Below, piece by piece: positions 52,471-61,173 of a stretch of DNA of 64,000 bases. The stretch covers positions 186,001 through 250,000 of the forward strand of contig NZ_AULZ01000001.1 in assembly GCF_000422545.1 (NCBI RefSeq), in the 5' to 3' direction. The position numbers were made by a program, and so were the translations under genes. Source of the DNA: Desulfocurvibacter africanus subsp. africanus DSM 2603. GTDB lineage: Bacteria > Desulfobacterota > Desulfovibrionia > Desulfovibrionales > Desulfovibrionaceae. Below the pieces are notes generated by a model. The model was given only the letters and a program-made list of their open reading frames with translations, did no database searches and was not told the origin of the DNA. Every line of letters begins with the position of its first letter. Within the stretch, counting starts at the first letter, position 1.

Positions 52471-53796
52471 TCAGAATCCGTAGCGTTCGTACTTCCTGTT
52501 CACGCGATCCACGAACTGGATGTAGCGGTAGCCGCCCTTGAGCTGGTCCTGCTCCAGCAGGCCGTAGGCCGCCTCCACACACTTCTCGCACGCGCCGATA
52601 GGCGCCTCGATGCCCACGGACACCGGGTTGCGCGTGGAGCGCGTCTCGATGCGCAGCACGCCGCGGCAGTGGTCGCACTGGCGCACGGACTCGGTCTGGG
52701 CTTCGTTTATGTCGTCGGTGTCGTAGTAGATGTTCTTGTGCCGCACCCAGTAGCCGCCCACGAGGGCCTCGCGCTTTTCCGGCGGCGGCTCGGGCGGATT
52801 GAAGTACAGCTTGGGCAGCTCTTCGCACAGGGCCTTGATGTACTCGGTGATGCGCGGGTCCTGGCGCAGGGCGCGCTCGTCGTACTCGGGCTCGCGCACG
52901 TGCGAGTAGTCCATGCCCGCCATGGCCAGGCAGATGCCCAGGTTTACGTAAGGCAGCGCGCCCTGGATGGCGTAGCCGCCCTCCAGCACCGCGATATCCG
53001 GATTAAGGCGCCGGTTCAGTTCGGCATAGCCGCGCGCGGACACGGCCATGTTTGTGATGGGGTCAGTGAAGTGGTTGTCCTGGCCCGCCGAGTTGACGAT
53101 GAGGTCGGGCTTGAAATCGGCCAGGATTGGCAGCACCACGTGGTCGATGCACCACAGGTAGCCTTCGTCCGCGGTGCGCGGCGGCAGGGGAATGTTGATG
53201 GTCCGGCCGCGCGCGCTGGGGCCGCCGGTCTCGGCCGGGAAACCCGTGCCGGGGTACAGGGTGCGGCCGTCCTGGTGCAGGGAGATGAACAGCACGTCCG
53301 GGTCGTTCCAGTACACGTCCTGGGTGCCGTCGCCATGGTGGCAGTCCGTGTCCACGATGGCGATACGCTTGCGGCCGTATGTCTCGCGAATCCACTCAAC
53401 CATCACGGCCTCGTTGTTCACGGCGCAGAATCCGCGCGAGCCTTGCACGACCTTCATGGCGTGGTGGCCCGGCGGCCGCACCAGGGCGAAGGCCTTCTGG
53501 CAGCGGTTCTCCAGCACCAGCCTGGCCGCGGCGATGGCCCCGCCGGCCGAAACCATATGCGAGCGCGTGGCCACGGCGTCCACGTCCGGGAAGCAGAAGT
53601 GCGTGCGCTCGATATCCTCGCGGCTGGCCACGTCGGGCTTGTGCTCCGTGATGCCCTCGATGTCGAACAGCCCCTCTTCCATGAGCTGGTCCTGCGTGTA
53701 GAGCAGGCGCTCCTCGCGCTCGGGGTGCGTGGGGCTGATGGCCCAGTCGTAGGCCGGGAAAAAGATGACGCCCAGGGAGTTGCGCGCTTTCAGCAT
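52471..53796 (-). CDS. HDAC/acetylpolyamine amidohydrolase-fold deacylase with C-terminal zinc ribbon
   Basis: 441 aa from the ATG at 53796; its first bases overlap the stop of the HyuA-like gene (ATGCTGA), implying coupled translation. Arginase/HDAC-fold motifs: VRPPGHHA (His111-His112), IVDTDCHHGDGTQDVYWNDP with zinc ligands Asp151 and His153, SAGQDNHFTDP with Asp240, and LEGGYAIQGALPYVNL. A second zinc site is suggested by CDHC (from RQCDHCRG) and CEKC (from ACEKCVEA) about 25 residues apart near the C-terminus, which is uncommon in this family. The amide substrate is unknown. Confidence 0.9.
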   Translation of the reverse strand: MLKARNSLGVIFFPAYDWAISPTHPEREERLLYTQDQLMEEGLFDIEGITEHKPDVASREDIERTHFCFPDVDAVATRSHMVSAGGAIAAARLVLENRCQKAFALVRPPGHHAMKVVQGSRGFCAVNNEAVMVEWIRETYGRKRIAIVDTDCHHGDGTQDVYWNDPDVLFISLHQDGRTLYPGTGFPAETGGPSARGRTINIPLPPRTADEGYLWCIDHVVLPILADFKPDLIVNSAGQDNHFTDPITNMAVSARGYAELNRRLNPDIAVLEGGYAIQGALPYVNLGICLAMAGMDYSHVREPEYDERALRQDPRITEYIKALCEELPKLYFNPPEPPPEKREALVGGYWVRHKNIYYDTDDINEAQTESVRQCDHCRGVLRIETRSTRNPVSVGIEAPIGACEKCVEAAYGLLEQDQLKGGYRYIQFVDRVNRKYERYGF

Positions 53797-55466
53797 AGCG
53801 TCCCCGCGAGGTTCTTGTAGCGGTGCAGGATACCCGGCTTGATCTGGCATTTGACGCGGATATTGCGCCCCACCAACCGCGAGCCGTTGACCATGTTGAA
53901 GCTGGATGCGTGGGTGATCTCCACGTTCTCCTCGCGGGCCGGGACGCCCTCCTCGCGCAGCGAGTTGAGCAGCAGGCGCGTGGCGTCGCGCTGGGCGTCC
54001 TTGAGCCCGTAGCGCTCCTCCACCGTGCGCGAGTAGCCGAGCGAGGGCACGAACAACTGCTGGCGCTCGGTGTCGGCGAACAGCTCGATGCCACGCGTGG
54101 TGCGCGTAAGCGCCGCGCCCACGGCGTTGGCCACGGCGTAGTTGCGCGGCACGCTCACGGACAGGGAAAAGACCTTGAACAGCTCGGAAGCCAAGGCCTC
54201 GGCCGGGCCGCCCACCACGTAGACCTTGCGCGGCACGATGCGCCGCTCGCCCAGCAGCTCGCGCAGGGTGTACACGGGCCGAGAATTAAGCTCGTCGACC
54301 ATCTCGCGCACGGCCTCGCGGATGCGGCCCACGGCCGCGGACACGGCCCGCTCGGCGAAATCCTGTGTCGTCAGCCCGAGCTTGGCAGCCAGTTCGTCCA
54401 GCCCTCTGCGCGAGGCCTGTAAATCGCCGTAAGCCGACTTGCCCAGAAAGTTGAGCGCATCCGTAAGCGTGGGCCTTGGGCCGCCGTCGGCCATGCACGG
54501 GCCGTCGCGCTGCGGACCCACGCGAACCTCGCCGTTGAACCAGATGGCCGAATCGCCGCCCACACCGATGGAGTGCGTCTTGAGGGCGCGCACCAGCGTG
54601 GCGTGGGAGCCGATATGGATGCCTTCGTACTCCATGACCGGCGCGCCATTCACGAACACGGCCATGTCCGTGGTGGTGCCGCCTATGTCCAGGATGACCG
54701 AGTCGAGCGCGATGTCGCACATGGCCGCCAGGCCCATGACGCTGGCCGCCGGCCCCGAGAGGATGGACTCCACGGGCGTGCGACGGGCGATGGACAGGGG
54801 AATGGTGCCGCCGTCGGCCTTGAGGATGTTGACCTTGGGGGACATGCCGAAGGTGTCCAGGCTGTCGGTCACGGCGTTGCAGAAGGTGTTGAAACGCCGC
54901 CAGACCGCGCTGTTGAAATAGGCCGTAGCGATGCGCCGGGGAAAGTTGAGCCGGCCGGTCATCTCGTGCCCCAGGCTCACGAAGTCGGCCCGCTTGCCGA
55001 TGACGTCGCGGATCAGGGTTTCCTGCGCCGGGTTGCGCGGCGAAAACTTGGTCACGGCGGCGAACACGCGCACGCCGGCGTCCAGGCACTTGCGCACCGC
55101 GCGCTCCACATCATCAGCGTCCAGTTCCTGGACCACCGTGCCGCGATGGTCCGTGGAGCCGGGCAGCACATGGTAGTCGCGGCAGACCATGAAGTCCGCC
55201 GGGTCCAGGCCCGGCCCGCCGGACACGAGCACGCCCACGTCCTCCAGCTTGCCTTCCACCAGGGCATTGGTGGTCAGGGTCGTGGAGAGGTTCAGCCGTT
55301 CGATCTCGCCGGCCGGGACTTCCTCGCGCACGCGCTCCAGCACGGCCAGGACGGAATGAAGCAGATTTTTCTGGTCGGTCTTGACCTTGTAGGTGGCCGC
55401 AATGCCCGTGTCGTCGATGACCACGGCGTCGGTGTGCGTGCCACCCACATCAATGCCAAGCAGCAT
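53790..55466 (-). CDS. Hydantoinase/oxoprolinase family protein (HyuA-like ATP-dependent ring-opening enzyme)
   Basis: 558 aa. ASKHA-type ATPase fold of the HyuA/acetone-carboxylase-beta group: LLGIDVGGTHTDAVVIDD (phosphate 1), LNLSTTLTTNALVEGK, ILSGPAASVMGLAAMCDIA, DSVILDIGGTTTDMAVFVNG (phosphate 2) and VYVVGGPAEALASELFK (adenosine). Members use ATP to open hydantoins, 5-oxoproline or carboxylate ketones. The usual partner HyuB is not next to it; instead the HDAC-fold gene overlaps its end. The substrate is unknown. Confidence 0.9.
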   Translation of the reverse strand: MLLGIDVGGTHTDAVVIDDTGIAATYKVKTDQKNLLHSVLAVLERVREEVPAGEIERLNLSTTLTTNALVEGKLEDVGVLVSGGPGLDPADFMVCRDYHVLPGSTDHRGTVVQELDADDVERAVRKCLDAGVRVFAAVTKFSPRNPAQETLIRDVIGKRADFVSLGHEMTGRLNFPRRIATAYFNSAVWRRFNTFCNAVTDSLDTFGMSPKVNILKADGGTIPLSIARRTPVESILSGPAASVMGLAAMCDIALDSVILDIGGTTTDMAVFVNGAPVMEYEGIHIGSHATLVRALKTHSIGVGGDSAIWFNGEVRVGPQRDGPCMADGGPRPTLTDALNFLGKSAYGDLQASRRGLDELAAKLGLTTQDFAERAVSAAVGRIREAVREMVDELNSRPVYTLRELLGERRIVPRKVYVVGGPAEALASELFKVFSLSVSVPRNYAVANAVGAALTRTTRGIELFADTERQQLFVPSLGYSRTVEERYGLKDAQRDATRLLLNSLREEGVPAREENVEITHASSFNMVNGSRLVGRNIRVKCQIKPGILHRYKNLAGTLC

Positions 55467-55603
55467 GGGTGCATCCCTCGCGTCAGGCGGATTGCTCGGT
55501 GGGACAGTCAGTCAACATGCCGATTTGTCCTCCGTCGGGAGGGAAATGTCCACCCTCATTCCGGTGGACGGCAGCCTGGACGCGGCGAGTGGTCTGGAAA
55601 CAG

Positions 55604-55951
55604 CTATGCGTCCTTCTGTTCCTGCTCCTCGTTGCGTAATCCCACCCGTAACCGCCACGCGCCCAGCAGGCTCAGCATGCCTATGAACGCGCTGGCCTCG
55701 CCCATGCCGCGATAGGCGGCCACGACGAGCTGCACCGAGCCCACCAGCAGCAGGATGGCCGACAGGATTCGCACGGCCAGGCCTATGCGCTGCAGGGCCA
55801 GCACGCAGAGCATGATGTACGTGCACATGGCCGCGGTCATGGTGATGGGTACCAGGGGAGGCGCGGGCATGAGCACGGTCTCCAGGTAGCGCCAGCCTTG
55901 CCAGCCCACGAAGACGGACAGGATGATGATGCGTTCGTACATTCCGCCCAC
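55604..55951 (-). CDS. Small inner-membrane protein
   Basis: 115 aa from a GTG at 55951, which has GAGGA six bases upstream (an ATG nine bases on is an alternative). Four hydrophobic helices: YERIIILSVFVGWQGW, PLVPITMTAAMCTYIMLCVL, VRILSAILLLVGSVQLVVAA and EASAFIGMLSLLGAW; a charged EEQEQKDA tail. Family not recognised. It lies between the HyuA-like and rhodanese genes, all minus-strand, and may be cotranscribed with the rhodanese gene 58 bp upstream. Confidence 0.6.
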   Translation of the reverse strand: MGGMYERIIILSVFVGWQGWRYLETVLMPAPPLVPITMTAAMCTYIMLCVLALQRIGLAVRILSAILLLVGSVQLVVAAYRGMGEASAFIGMLSLLGAWRLRVGLRNEEQEQKDA

Positions 55952-56009
55952 GGATGGTCCTCTTGGCCGGCTGGCGATCCGGGGCGGATCGCCGACTATA
56001 AATGCCGGT

Positions 56010-56414
56010 CTAGCCGGATACTACCGGATAGCCCTCGGATTGCCAGTACTGAAAACCGCCGATCATCTCCTTCACGCGGAAACCCAGCCCGGCCAGCTTG
56101 GCCGCGCCTTTCTGGGCCGCGTTGCAGTGCGGTCCCCAGGCGTAGACGACCAGCAGCTTGTCCTGCGGCAGACGGGCCGTCGTCTCGGAACTGATGGTCC
56201 GGTGCGGCAGGCTCACGGCGCCGGGCACATGGCCCTTGGCAAAGGCTTCCGGAGCGCGCACGTCCACGACCACGAAGGTTTCCACGCCTTGCTGCAAGTC
56301 ATGGTGCACGTCGGAAGGATCGGTCTCCACGCTCAGGCGGGCCAGGAAATGCCGGGCGGCGTCGGTGGGATCGGCGGCAGGGTACTGAGTCACGAGCGAA
56401 TTCTTTGGGGCCAT
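56010..56414 (-). CDS. Single-domain rhodanese
   Basis: 134 aa from the ATG at 56414, preceded by AAGGAGCAGCC; an upstream open frame has no family character. Rhodanese fold: VETFVVVDVRAPEAFAKGHV, PGAVSLPH and GLGFRVKEMIGGFQYWQSEG. The active-site loop is AWGPHCNAAQKGAAK with Cys at the persulfide position, of the non-standard CxxxxKG type. It should carry sulfane sulfur. Divergently transcribed from the YcaO gene with 128 bp in between, a pairing discussed as a finding. Confidence 0.9.
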   Translation of the reverse strand: MAPKNSLVTQYPAADPTDAARHFLARLSVETDPSDVHHDLQQGVETFVVVDVRAPEAFAKGHVPGAVSLPHRTISSETTARLPQDKLLVVYAWGPHCNAAQKGAAKLAGLGFRVKEMIGGFQYWQSEGYPVVSG

Positions 56415-56542
56415 GGCTGCTCCTTGGGTTGCGCTGGTCGTGGGGGATATGGAAGAATAGTTTTCCAGGCGGCGGGTTTTCAAGCGTATTTCCCGCCCGC
56501 CCATGATTACACACCCCCCTGACGACGCCAAGCGAGGCGAGC

Positions 56543-58249
56543 ATGACGAGCCAGACGCCCGACGAAATGCATTACGAGCTGACCCTGCGCACCACCGCCG
56601 CTGGCATCGGCTTCTTCTCCACCAAGCCCACGCGGCAGATGCCCCTGCCCGAAGCCGCGCGCTTCCTGGTGGCCCACCCTTACGACGACTTCATGCGCAA
56701 GTTCCTGCTGGAAGGCGTGGAGGTCCTTGAACCCGAAGAGCTGGGCCAGATCATAGGCGAGAACCTGCATGCCCCCCGGCCCTTCCTGGCCGTGCTCTAC
56801 GAAGCCTGCATCCTTTATCCCAAATACCGGGCCCTGAGCGGTCGATTCCAGGGCGTCGAGCCCGAGGACCTCGCGCCCGAGACCTCGCACGTAGCCATCC
56901 GCTCCGAGCTGCTGCCCGACCACTTCACGCACGTGGCCTGGATCGAGGCCTTCGAGGCCAACCGCAGCAGCCACCAGCCGCTGCCGAGCCAGAAAGACGT
57001 GGACGAGGAGCCGCCGGTTTCCTCGGCCGACATGGCCAAGCTGGCCGAACGCACATGGACGCGCATCGATGAGGTGCTGGAACGGGCCGATGCCCGCGCC
57101 CAGCCTGCCGCTCCCCGGCCGCCAGCCGCCGAGACATACGCCAGGGCCATCGAGCGGCTGGAATCTGTGGGCGTGTTCGCCGAGCCCGAGTTGCGCCACC
57201 AGTCGTCCCTGTCGCCGGTTGCGCTCATGCGCCGCTGGAAACTGGACCGCACGGTGCAAAACGGCCGCCTGGATTACCGGCTCACGGGCCTGCAGACGAG
57301 CTGGGGCAAGGGCCTGACCCTGGACGCGGCGCGCGCTTCCTATGCCATGGAGATGGTCGAGCGCGTATCGAGCTTCACGTCGGTGTCGCCCGAAGGCCTC
57401 CTGGGCTACACCCGGCCCTACCCGCTGGTTCAGGCCACTTTTGACGACCTTGTGCGCCAAGGTCGCCACGTCCTGGTCCCCAACGCCGTGCGCCTGGACG
57501 TGCCCTACGAGAACCAGCCTCTGTGGTGGATGCAGGCCCAGGACTGGCAGGGCAAGGATATCCTGGTGCCCACGCAGTTCGTGTTTCTGTTCTGCAACCT
57601 GGACGAGCAGGGCTTCTTCGGCGGTCTGGGCTCTACGGGCCTGGCTTCGGGCAACACGCAAACCGAGGCGCGGTTCTCGGCGCTGTTGGAATGCGTGGAG
57701 CGCGACGCCGAGGGCGTGGCCCTGTACCGGCCCGAGGACTGTTTCCTGCTGACCGCCGACGACCCGCAGCTCAAAGCGCTCCTGGACGGCTACGCGGCCA
57801 AGGGCGTGCACCCGGTCTTCCAGGACGTGACCACGGAGTTCGGCATTCCCTGTCTGCGCGCTTTCGTGGTCAGCGAGGACGGCGCGGTGGCCAAGGGCAC
57901 GGCCGCTCACCTGGACGGACGCAAGGCGCTCGTCTCGGCCCTGACCGAGGTGGCCTATCCCTACCCCGAGAGCCCGGCCAGCAGGCCCGCGCCCGAGGAT
58001 CTGCCCACCCGGCGCTACGAGGACCTGCCCAACTTCGCCAGCGGCGATTACGGCCGCGACCTGGCCCGGCTGGAAGAGGTCCTGGCGGCCAACGGCTACG
58101 AGCCCATCTACCTAGACCTGACGCGCCAGGACGTGGGCCTGCCCGTGGCCAAGGCAATAGTGCCCGGTCTGGAGCTTACCGCCGACCTGGAGAGCTTCTC
58201 GCGCGTGAGTCCGAGGTTGTGGGCCAGATATCTGCGCGCGGTGGGATAA
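56543..58249 (+). CDS. YcaO-domain protein (ATP-dependent backbone-modifying enzyme family)
   Basis: 568 aa with TTAGGCGAGGCGAGC-type weak start context (ATG at 56543). The first 210 residues have no family I recognise. Residues about 225-560 are a YcaO domain with the ATP/Mg motifs in SSWGKGLTLDAARASYAMEM, the GSTGLASGNTQTEARFSALL segment (ending ECVERDA) and a closing DVGLPVAKAIVPGLE. YcaO enzymes phosphorylate backbone amide oxygens to form azolines, thioamides or amidines. No peptide precursor, dehydrogenase or TfuA gene lies nearby, and the C-terminal PxPxP of azoline-forming members is absent. A rhodanese is divergent from it. Confidence 0.9.
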   Translation: MTSQTPDEMHYELTLRTTAAGIGFFSTKPTRQMPLPEAARFLVAHPYDDFMRKFLLEGVEVLEPEELGQIIGENLHAPRPFLAVLYEACILYPKYRALSGRFQGVEPEDLAPETSHVAIRSELLPDHFTHVAWIEAFEANRSSHQPLPSQKDVDEEPPVSSADMAKLAERTWTRIDEVLERADARAQPAAPRPPAAETYARAIERLESVGVFAEPELRHQSSLSPVALMRRWKLDRTVQNGRLDYRLTGLQTSWGKGLTLDAARASYAMEMVERVSSFTSVSPEGLLGYTRPYPLVQATFDDLVRQGRHVLVPNAVRLDVPYENQPLWWMQAQDWQGKDILVPTQFVFLFCNLDEQGFFGGLGSTGLASGNTQTEARFSALLECVERDAEGVALYRPEDCFLLTADDPQLKALLDGYAAKGVHPVFQDVTTEFGIPCLRAFVVSEDGAVAKGTAAHLDGRKALVSALTEVAYPYPESPASRPAPEDLPTRRYEDLPNFASGDYGRDLARLEEVLAANGYEPIYLDLTRQDVGLPVAKAIVPGLELTADLESFSRVSPRLWARYLRAVG

Positions 58250-58257
58250 AGGCAGAA

Positions 58258-58336
58258 CTGGAGAGGGGCGCTGCCCCTCTCCAGACCTCTCCCCGCCAGG
58301 GCGTAACGACGCCCTGGACCCCGTATTTCGGGGCTG
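58258..58336 (+). repeat. Family B-related hairpin repeat behind the YcaO gene
   Basis: GAGAGGGGCGCTGCCCCTCTCC is a perfect hairpin (58261 onwards), then CCCGCCAGGGCGTAACGACGCCCTGGACCCCG, which matches the GCGTAACGACACCCTGGACCC end of the copy at 60026 read on the other strand. It probably acts as the YcaO terminator. Confidence 0.65.
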
Positions 58337-58573
58337 CCGGATGACAATAGTGCAGGACAGCGCTATTGGACGTCGCCACCTTGGGCGACGCCCGCAGGGC
58401 GAGGGCCAGGACAGCCCGAGTCAACCGGCAGCCTCGGGAAAATCGCAATACTGGGGCATGGGCAACGGCTCACAGCCGCCCGTTGCCTCGCGCCATCCGG
58501 CGTGCTACACGGCTGCCTTCGGCGGGTATCGCTCGCCGTTTCAGGTCATTGAATAGACTTTTGTTGCATCCGA
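58337..58573. other. Non-coding stretch upstream of the TPP riboswitch
   Basis: Leader region of the thiamine unit. It should hold the promoter of the riboswitch transcript, but no convincing -35/-10 pair stands out. No gene seen. Confidence 0.4.
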
Positions 58574-58652
58574 ATGGGGTGTCCCGCCCGAAGCGGGACT
58601 GAGATCACACCCATGGAACCTGACGCAGTTCGGACTGCCGTAGGGATTTCGG
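58574..58652 (+). promoter_or_regulatory. TPP riboswitch (THI element)
   Basis: Conserved core is present in order: GGGGTGTCCC (P1/P2), a CGAA-type hairpin, CTGAGA (58599-58604, the pyrimidine-binding J3-2), ACCC, GAACCTGA (58616-58623) and the closing CCGTAGGGA (58638-58646). It binds thiamine pyrophosphate and lies about 110 bases before the permease start. The likely expression platform is the hairpin at 58728-58749. Confidence 0.95.
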
Positions 58653-58727
58653 ATCGCCGGACGCACTGGCCTCGCCAGCGCTCCTCCGCATTCCTCCATC
58701 CTTATCCGCCAGTCCATGCTGCCGTAA

Positions 58728-58749
58728 CCTGCCGCCGAGCGCGGCAAGG
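58728..58749 (+). promoter_or_regulatory. Candidate expression platform hairpin overlapping the permease ribosome binding site
   Basis: CCTGCCGC (58728-58735) can pair with GCGGCAAGG (58741-58749), burying part of the AAGGAGA site at 58746-58752. This suggests translational control by the riboswitch; no U-tract follows, arguing against termination. Confidence 0.55.
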
Positions 58750-58759
58750 AGAACGCATC

Positions 58760-60001
58760 ATGGCAAACACCGTCGAAGGCAGATCGCCCGGCTATTCCGG
58801 CATCGGCCTGTTCCTGCTCTGGTTCGGCGCGGCCGTGTCCGTGGCCGAACTGCTCACGGGCGGCTACCTGGCCGACCTGGGCCTAGTCAAGGGCATGTGG
58901 GCCAACGTCGTCGGTCACCTTATCGGTACCGCGCTATTGGTCCTGGCCGGCCTCATGGGCTACCGCCAACGCCTGCCGGCCATCATGTCCTTCCGCCGAT
59001 CCCTGGGCCGCCAGGGCTCCTGGCTCGTGTCGCTGCTCAACGTGCTGCAGCTCGTGGGCTGGACCGCCGTCATGGTCCAGCAGGGCGGCCAGGCCGTTGA
59101 CGCCTTGCTGCGCCACCTGTGGGGCGTGGGCGACGTGGCCCTGGCTACCTGCGGGCTGGGCCTGCTGGTGGGCCTGTGGGCCGTGGCCGAAGCCTGGGGC
59201 GTGCGCATCCTGAACATGGTCGCCGTGGTCCTGCTGTTCGGCCTGACCCTGGTACTGGGCACGGTGGTCCTTGGTCAGCCCGTCGGGGCCGGCGCAGCGA
59301 AAGCCGAGGCGACTTTCGGGCTCGGGCTGGAACTGGCCGTGATCATGCCTCTGTCCTGGTTCCCACTCATCGCCGACTACACGAGCCGCGCCCGCTCGGC
59401 CACGGCCGCCTGGCTGGCACCGTTCCTCGGCTACTTCCTAGGCAGCACGGCCATGTACGCCATGGGTCTGTTCGGCGCGCTGGCCACGGGCTCGGCCGAT
59501 CCCACGGGCATGCTGCTGGCCGCCGGCCTGGGCGTCACGGCCCTGCTGGTCATGTCCCTGTCCACCGTGACCACGACCTTCATGGACGTCTATTCGGCGG
59601 CCGTTTCCTGGCAGAACGTCTTCCCCAAGGCCTCGCGCCGCGTAGTCTCGGTGGCCGTCACCCTGATCGGCACACTGCTGGCGGTCGCGCTCTCCAGCGA
59701 GCTGTACATGGACTTCCTGTTCCTCATCGGCTCGGTCTTCGCGCCCCTGGCCGCCGTGGTGCTCACGGATTACTGGCTGCTGCGCGAGGACAGGCGCGAA
59801 CAGTCTTGGGACCCCGCGGCCTGGGTCTCTCTCGCGGGCGGCTTCGCCTTCCACAGGCTGGCCGGAGGGCTTGACCTGCCCATGGGCGCGACTTTGGGTT
59901 GTATTTTGTTCACCGCCATACTGCACTTGATCGTGCGCAAGCTACTGGAGCCCGCTGCACGGCGGGCCATTACCGGCTCAACAGCGCACGCTGAAAGATG
60001 A
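58760..60001 (+). CDS. cytX: CytX-type (NCS1 family) putative hydroxymethylpyrimidine transporter
   Basis: 413 aa from the ATG at 58760 with AAGGAGAAC in front. Polytopic NCS1 permease: IGLFLLWFGAAVSVAELLTG (the Gly-rich first helix), VSLLNVLQLVGWTAVMVQQG, LELAVIMPLSWFPLIADYT and VMSLSTVTTTFMDVYSAAVS; about twelve helices. The position directly behind a TPP riboswitch and before thiM points to uptake of the thiamine pyrimidine moiety or a precursor. Substrate is inferred from context. A hairpin repeat separates it from thiM. Confidence 0.9.
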   Translation: MANTVEGRSPGYSGIGLFLLWFGAAVSVAELLTGGYLADLGLVKGMWANVVGHLIGTALLVLAGLMGYRQRLPAIMSFRRSLGRQGSWLVSLLNVLQLVGWTAVMVQQGGQAVDALLRHLWGVGDVALATCGLGLLVGLWAVAEAWGVRILNMVAVVLLFGLTLVLGTVVLGQPVGAGAAKAEATFGLGLELAVIMPLSWFPLIADYTSRARSATAAWLAPFLGYFLGSTAMYAMGLFGALATGSADPTGMLLAAGLGVTALLVMSLSTVTTTFMDVYSAAVSWQNVFPKASRRVVSVAVTLIGTLLAVALSSELYMDFLFLIGSVFAPLAAVVLTDYWLLREDRREQSWDPAAWVSLAGGFAFHRLAGGLDLPMGATLGCILFTAILHLIVRKLLEPAARRAITGSTAHAER

Positions 60002-60025
60002 TGCACACACTTGGCGCTTCGCCAA

Positions 60026-60112
60026 GTAACTACGCGGGTCCAGGGTGTCGTTACGCCCTGGTGGGTGGGGTCTGGGGAGGGCAAAGCCCTTCCCAGCTCT
60101 TATGCCTTTCTC
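60026..60112 (+). repeat. Family B hairpin repeat between cytX and thiM
   Basis: CGCGGGTCCAGGGTGTCGTTACGCCCTGG-type hairpin, then GTGGGGTCTGGGGAGGGCAAAGCCCTTCCCAGCTCTTATGCC. The last 35 bp match the copies at 43606 and 41791. It lies inside the riboswitch-controlled unit and could attenuate thiM relative to cytX. Confidence 0.8.
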
Positions 60113-60134
60113 TTCAAGCATGAGGAATAGCAGC

Positions 60135-60956
60135 ATGTTCGACGTTTCCACTGTCTGGGCCCACCTGTGCCGGGTCCGCGAAAAGAATCCCTTGGTGCTC
60201 AACGTGACCAATAACGTGGTCACCAACACTACGGCCAACGCCCTGCTGGCTCTTGGCGCGTCGCCGGCCATGACCCATGCGCCCGATGACGCCGGTGAAC
60301 TAGCCTCCCTGGCCGATGCCGTGGTGCTCAACATCGGCACGCCAGCCTCCAGCTACATCGAGAGCATGTTCAAGGCCGGTCAGGCCGCCAACTCCAAGGG
60401 CATTCCCGTGGTCCTGGACCCGGTGGCCGCCGGCGCCACGGCCTACCGCCGCGAGGTGGTCGCCGAGCTTTTGAAGCGCGTGCGCCTGGCCGCCATCCGC
60501 GGCAACGCCTCGGAGATCCTGTATGTGGCCGGCGAGCAGGGCTCGTCCAAGGGCGCGGACAGCACCAACGCAAGCGAGGAGGCCCTGGATGCGGCGCGCG
60601 CCCTGGCGGAACGGCTCGGCGCGGTGGTCTGCGTGAGCGGCGCGCGCGACGTGATCACCGACGGACGTTCCGTATTGGCCGTGGACAACGGCCACCCCAT
60701 GATGACCAAGGTCACGGGCCTGGGCTGTACGGCCACGGCCCTGGTGGGAGCCTTCGCGGCTTGCGCCGGCGGTGCGGACGACATGGGCGGCCGCCTGGCC
60801 GCCACGACGACGGCCATGGCTGTCATGGGTCTGGCCGGCGAGGTGGCGGCCCAGGATGCGCCCGGTCCCGGCACATTGCAGGTTCGCTTCCTGGACAGCC
60901 TGTACGCCATGGACGAGGAGCTGATCCGCTCTCGACTCAAGCTCGCCGCGCTGTAA
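60135..60956 (+). CDS. thiM: Hydroxyethylthiazole kinase
   Basis: 273 aa from the ATG at 60135 (GAGGAATAG upstream). Salvages 4-methyl-5-(2-hydroxyethyl)thiazole by phosphorylation for thiamine phosphate synthesis. Ribokinase-like motifs: [63 protein letters not shown] and the catalytic loop [17 protein letters not shown] with Cys198. Full length for the family. With the upstream permease and TPP riboswitch it forms a thiamine salvage unit; thiE and thiD are not in the window. Confidence 0.96.
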   Translation: MFDVSTVWAHLCRVREKNPLVLNVTNNVVTNTTANALLALGASPAMTHAPDDAGELASLADAVVLNIGTPASSYIESMFKAGQAANSKGIPVVLDPVAAGATAYRREVVAELLKRVRLAAIRGNASEILYVAGEQGSSKGADSTNASEEALDAARALAERLGAVVCVSGARDVITDGRSVLAVDNGHPMMTKVTGLGCTATALVGAFAACAGGADDMGGRLAATTTAMAVMGLAGEVAAQDAPGPGTLQVRFLDSLYAMDEELIRSRLKLAAL

Positions 60957-60977
60957 GCCGTTCAGCCATCTGCAATG

Positions 60978-61023
60978 CAGGGATCGGCAGCCCGGAACAG
61001 GGCGGCTGATCCCTGTTTCTTTC
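60978..61023 (+). terminator. Rho-independent terminator after thiM
   Basis: CAGGGATC / GATCCCTG outer stem with inner AGCC / GGCT pairing (60978-61015), followed by TTTCTTTCT. Confidence 0.85.
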
Positions 61024-61173
61024 TCGCACCGGAGCAGTAGGCGGTCCGGCAGTTTGCAACCCCGCCCGCACGCATCCCCTCGCTCTCTCATTATAAAACG
61101 TAAAAATCTCATTGCGCGCGACTGCACCAGGCGGCAGGATGCTGCATAGGGGAAAGTCTCATACTGGTTTGAT

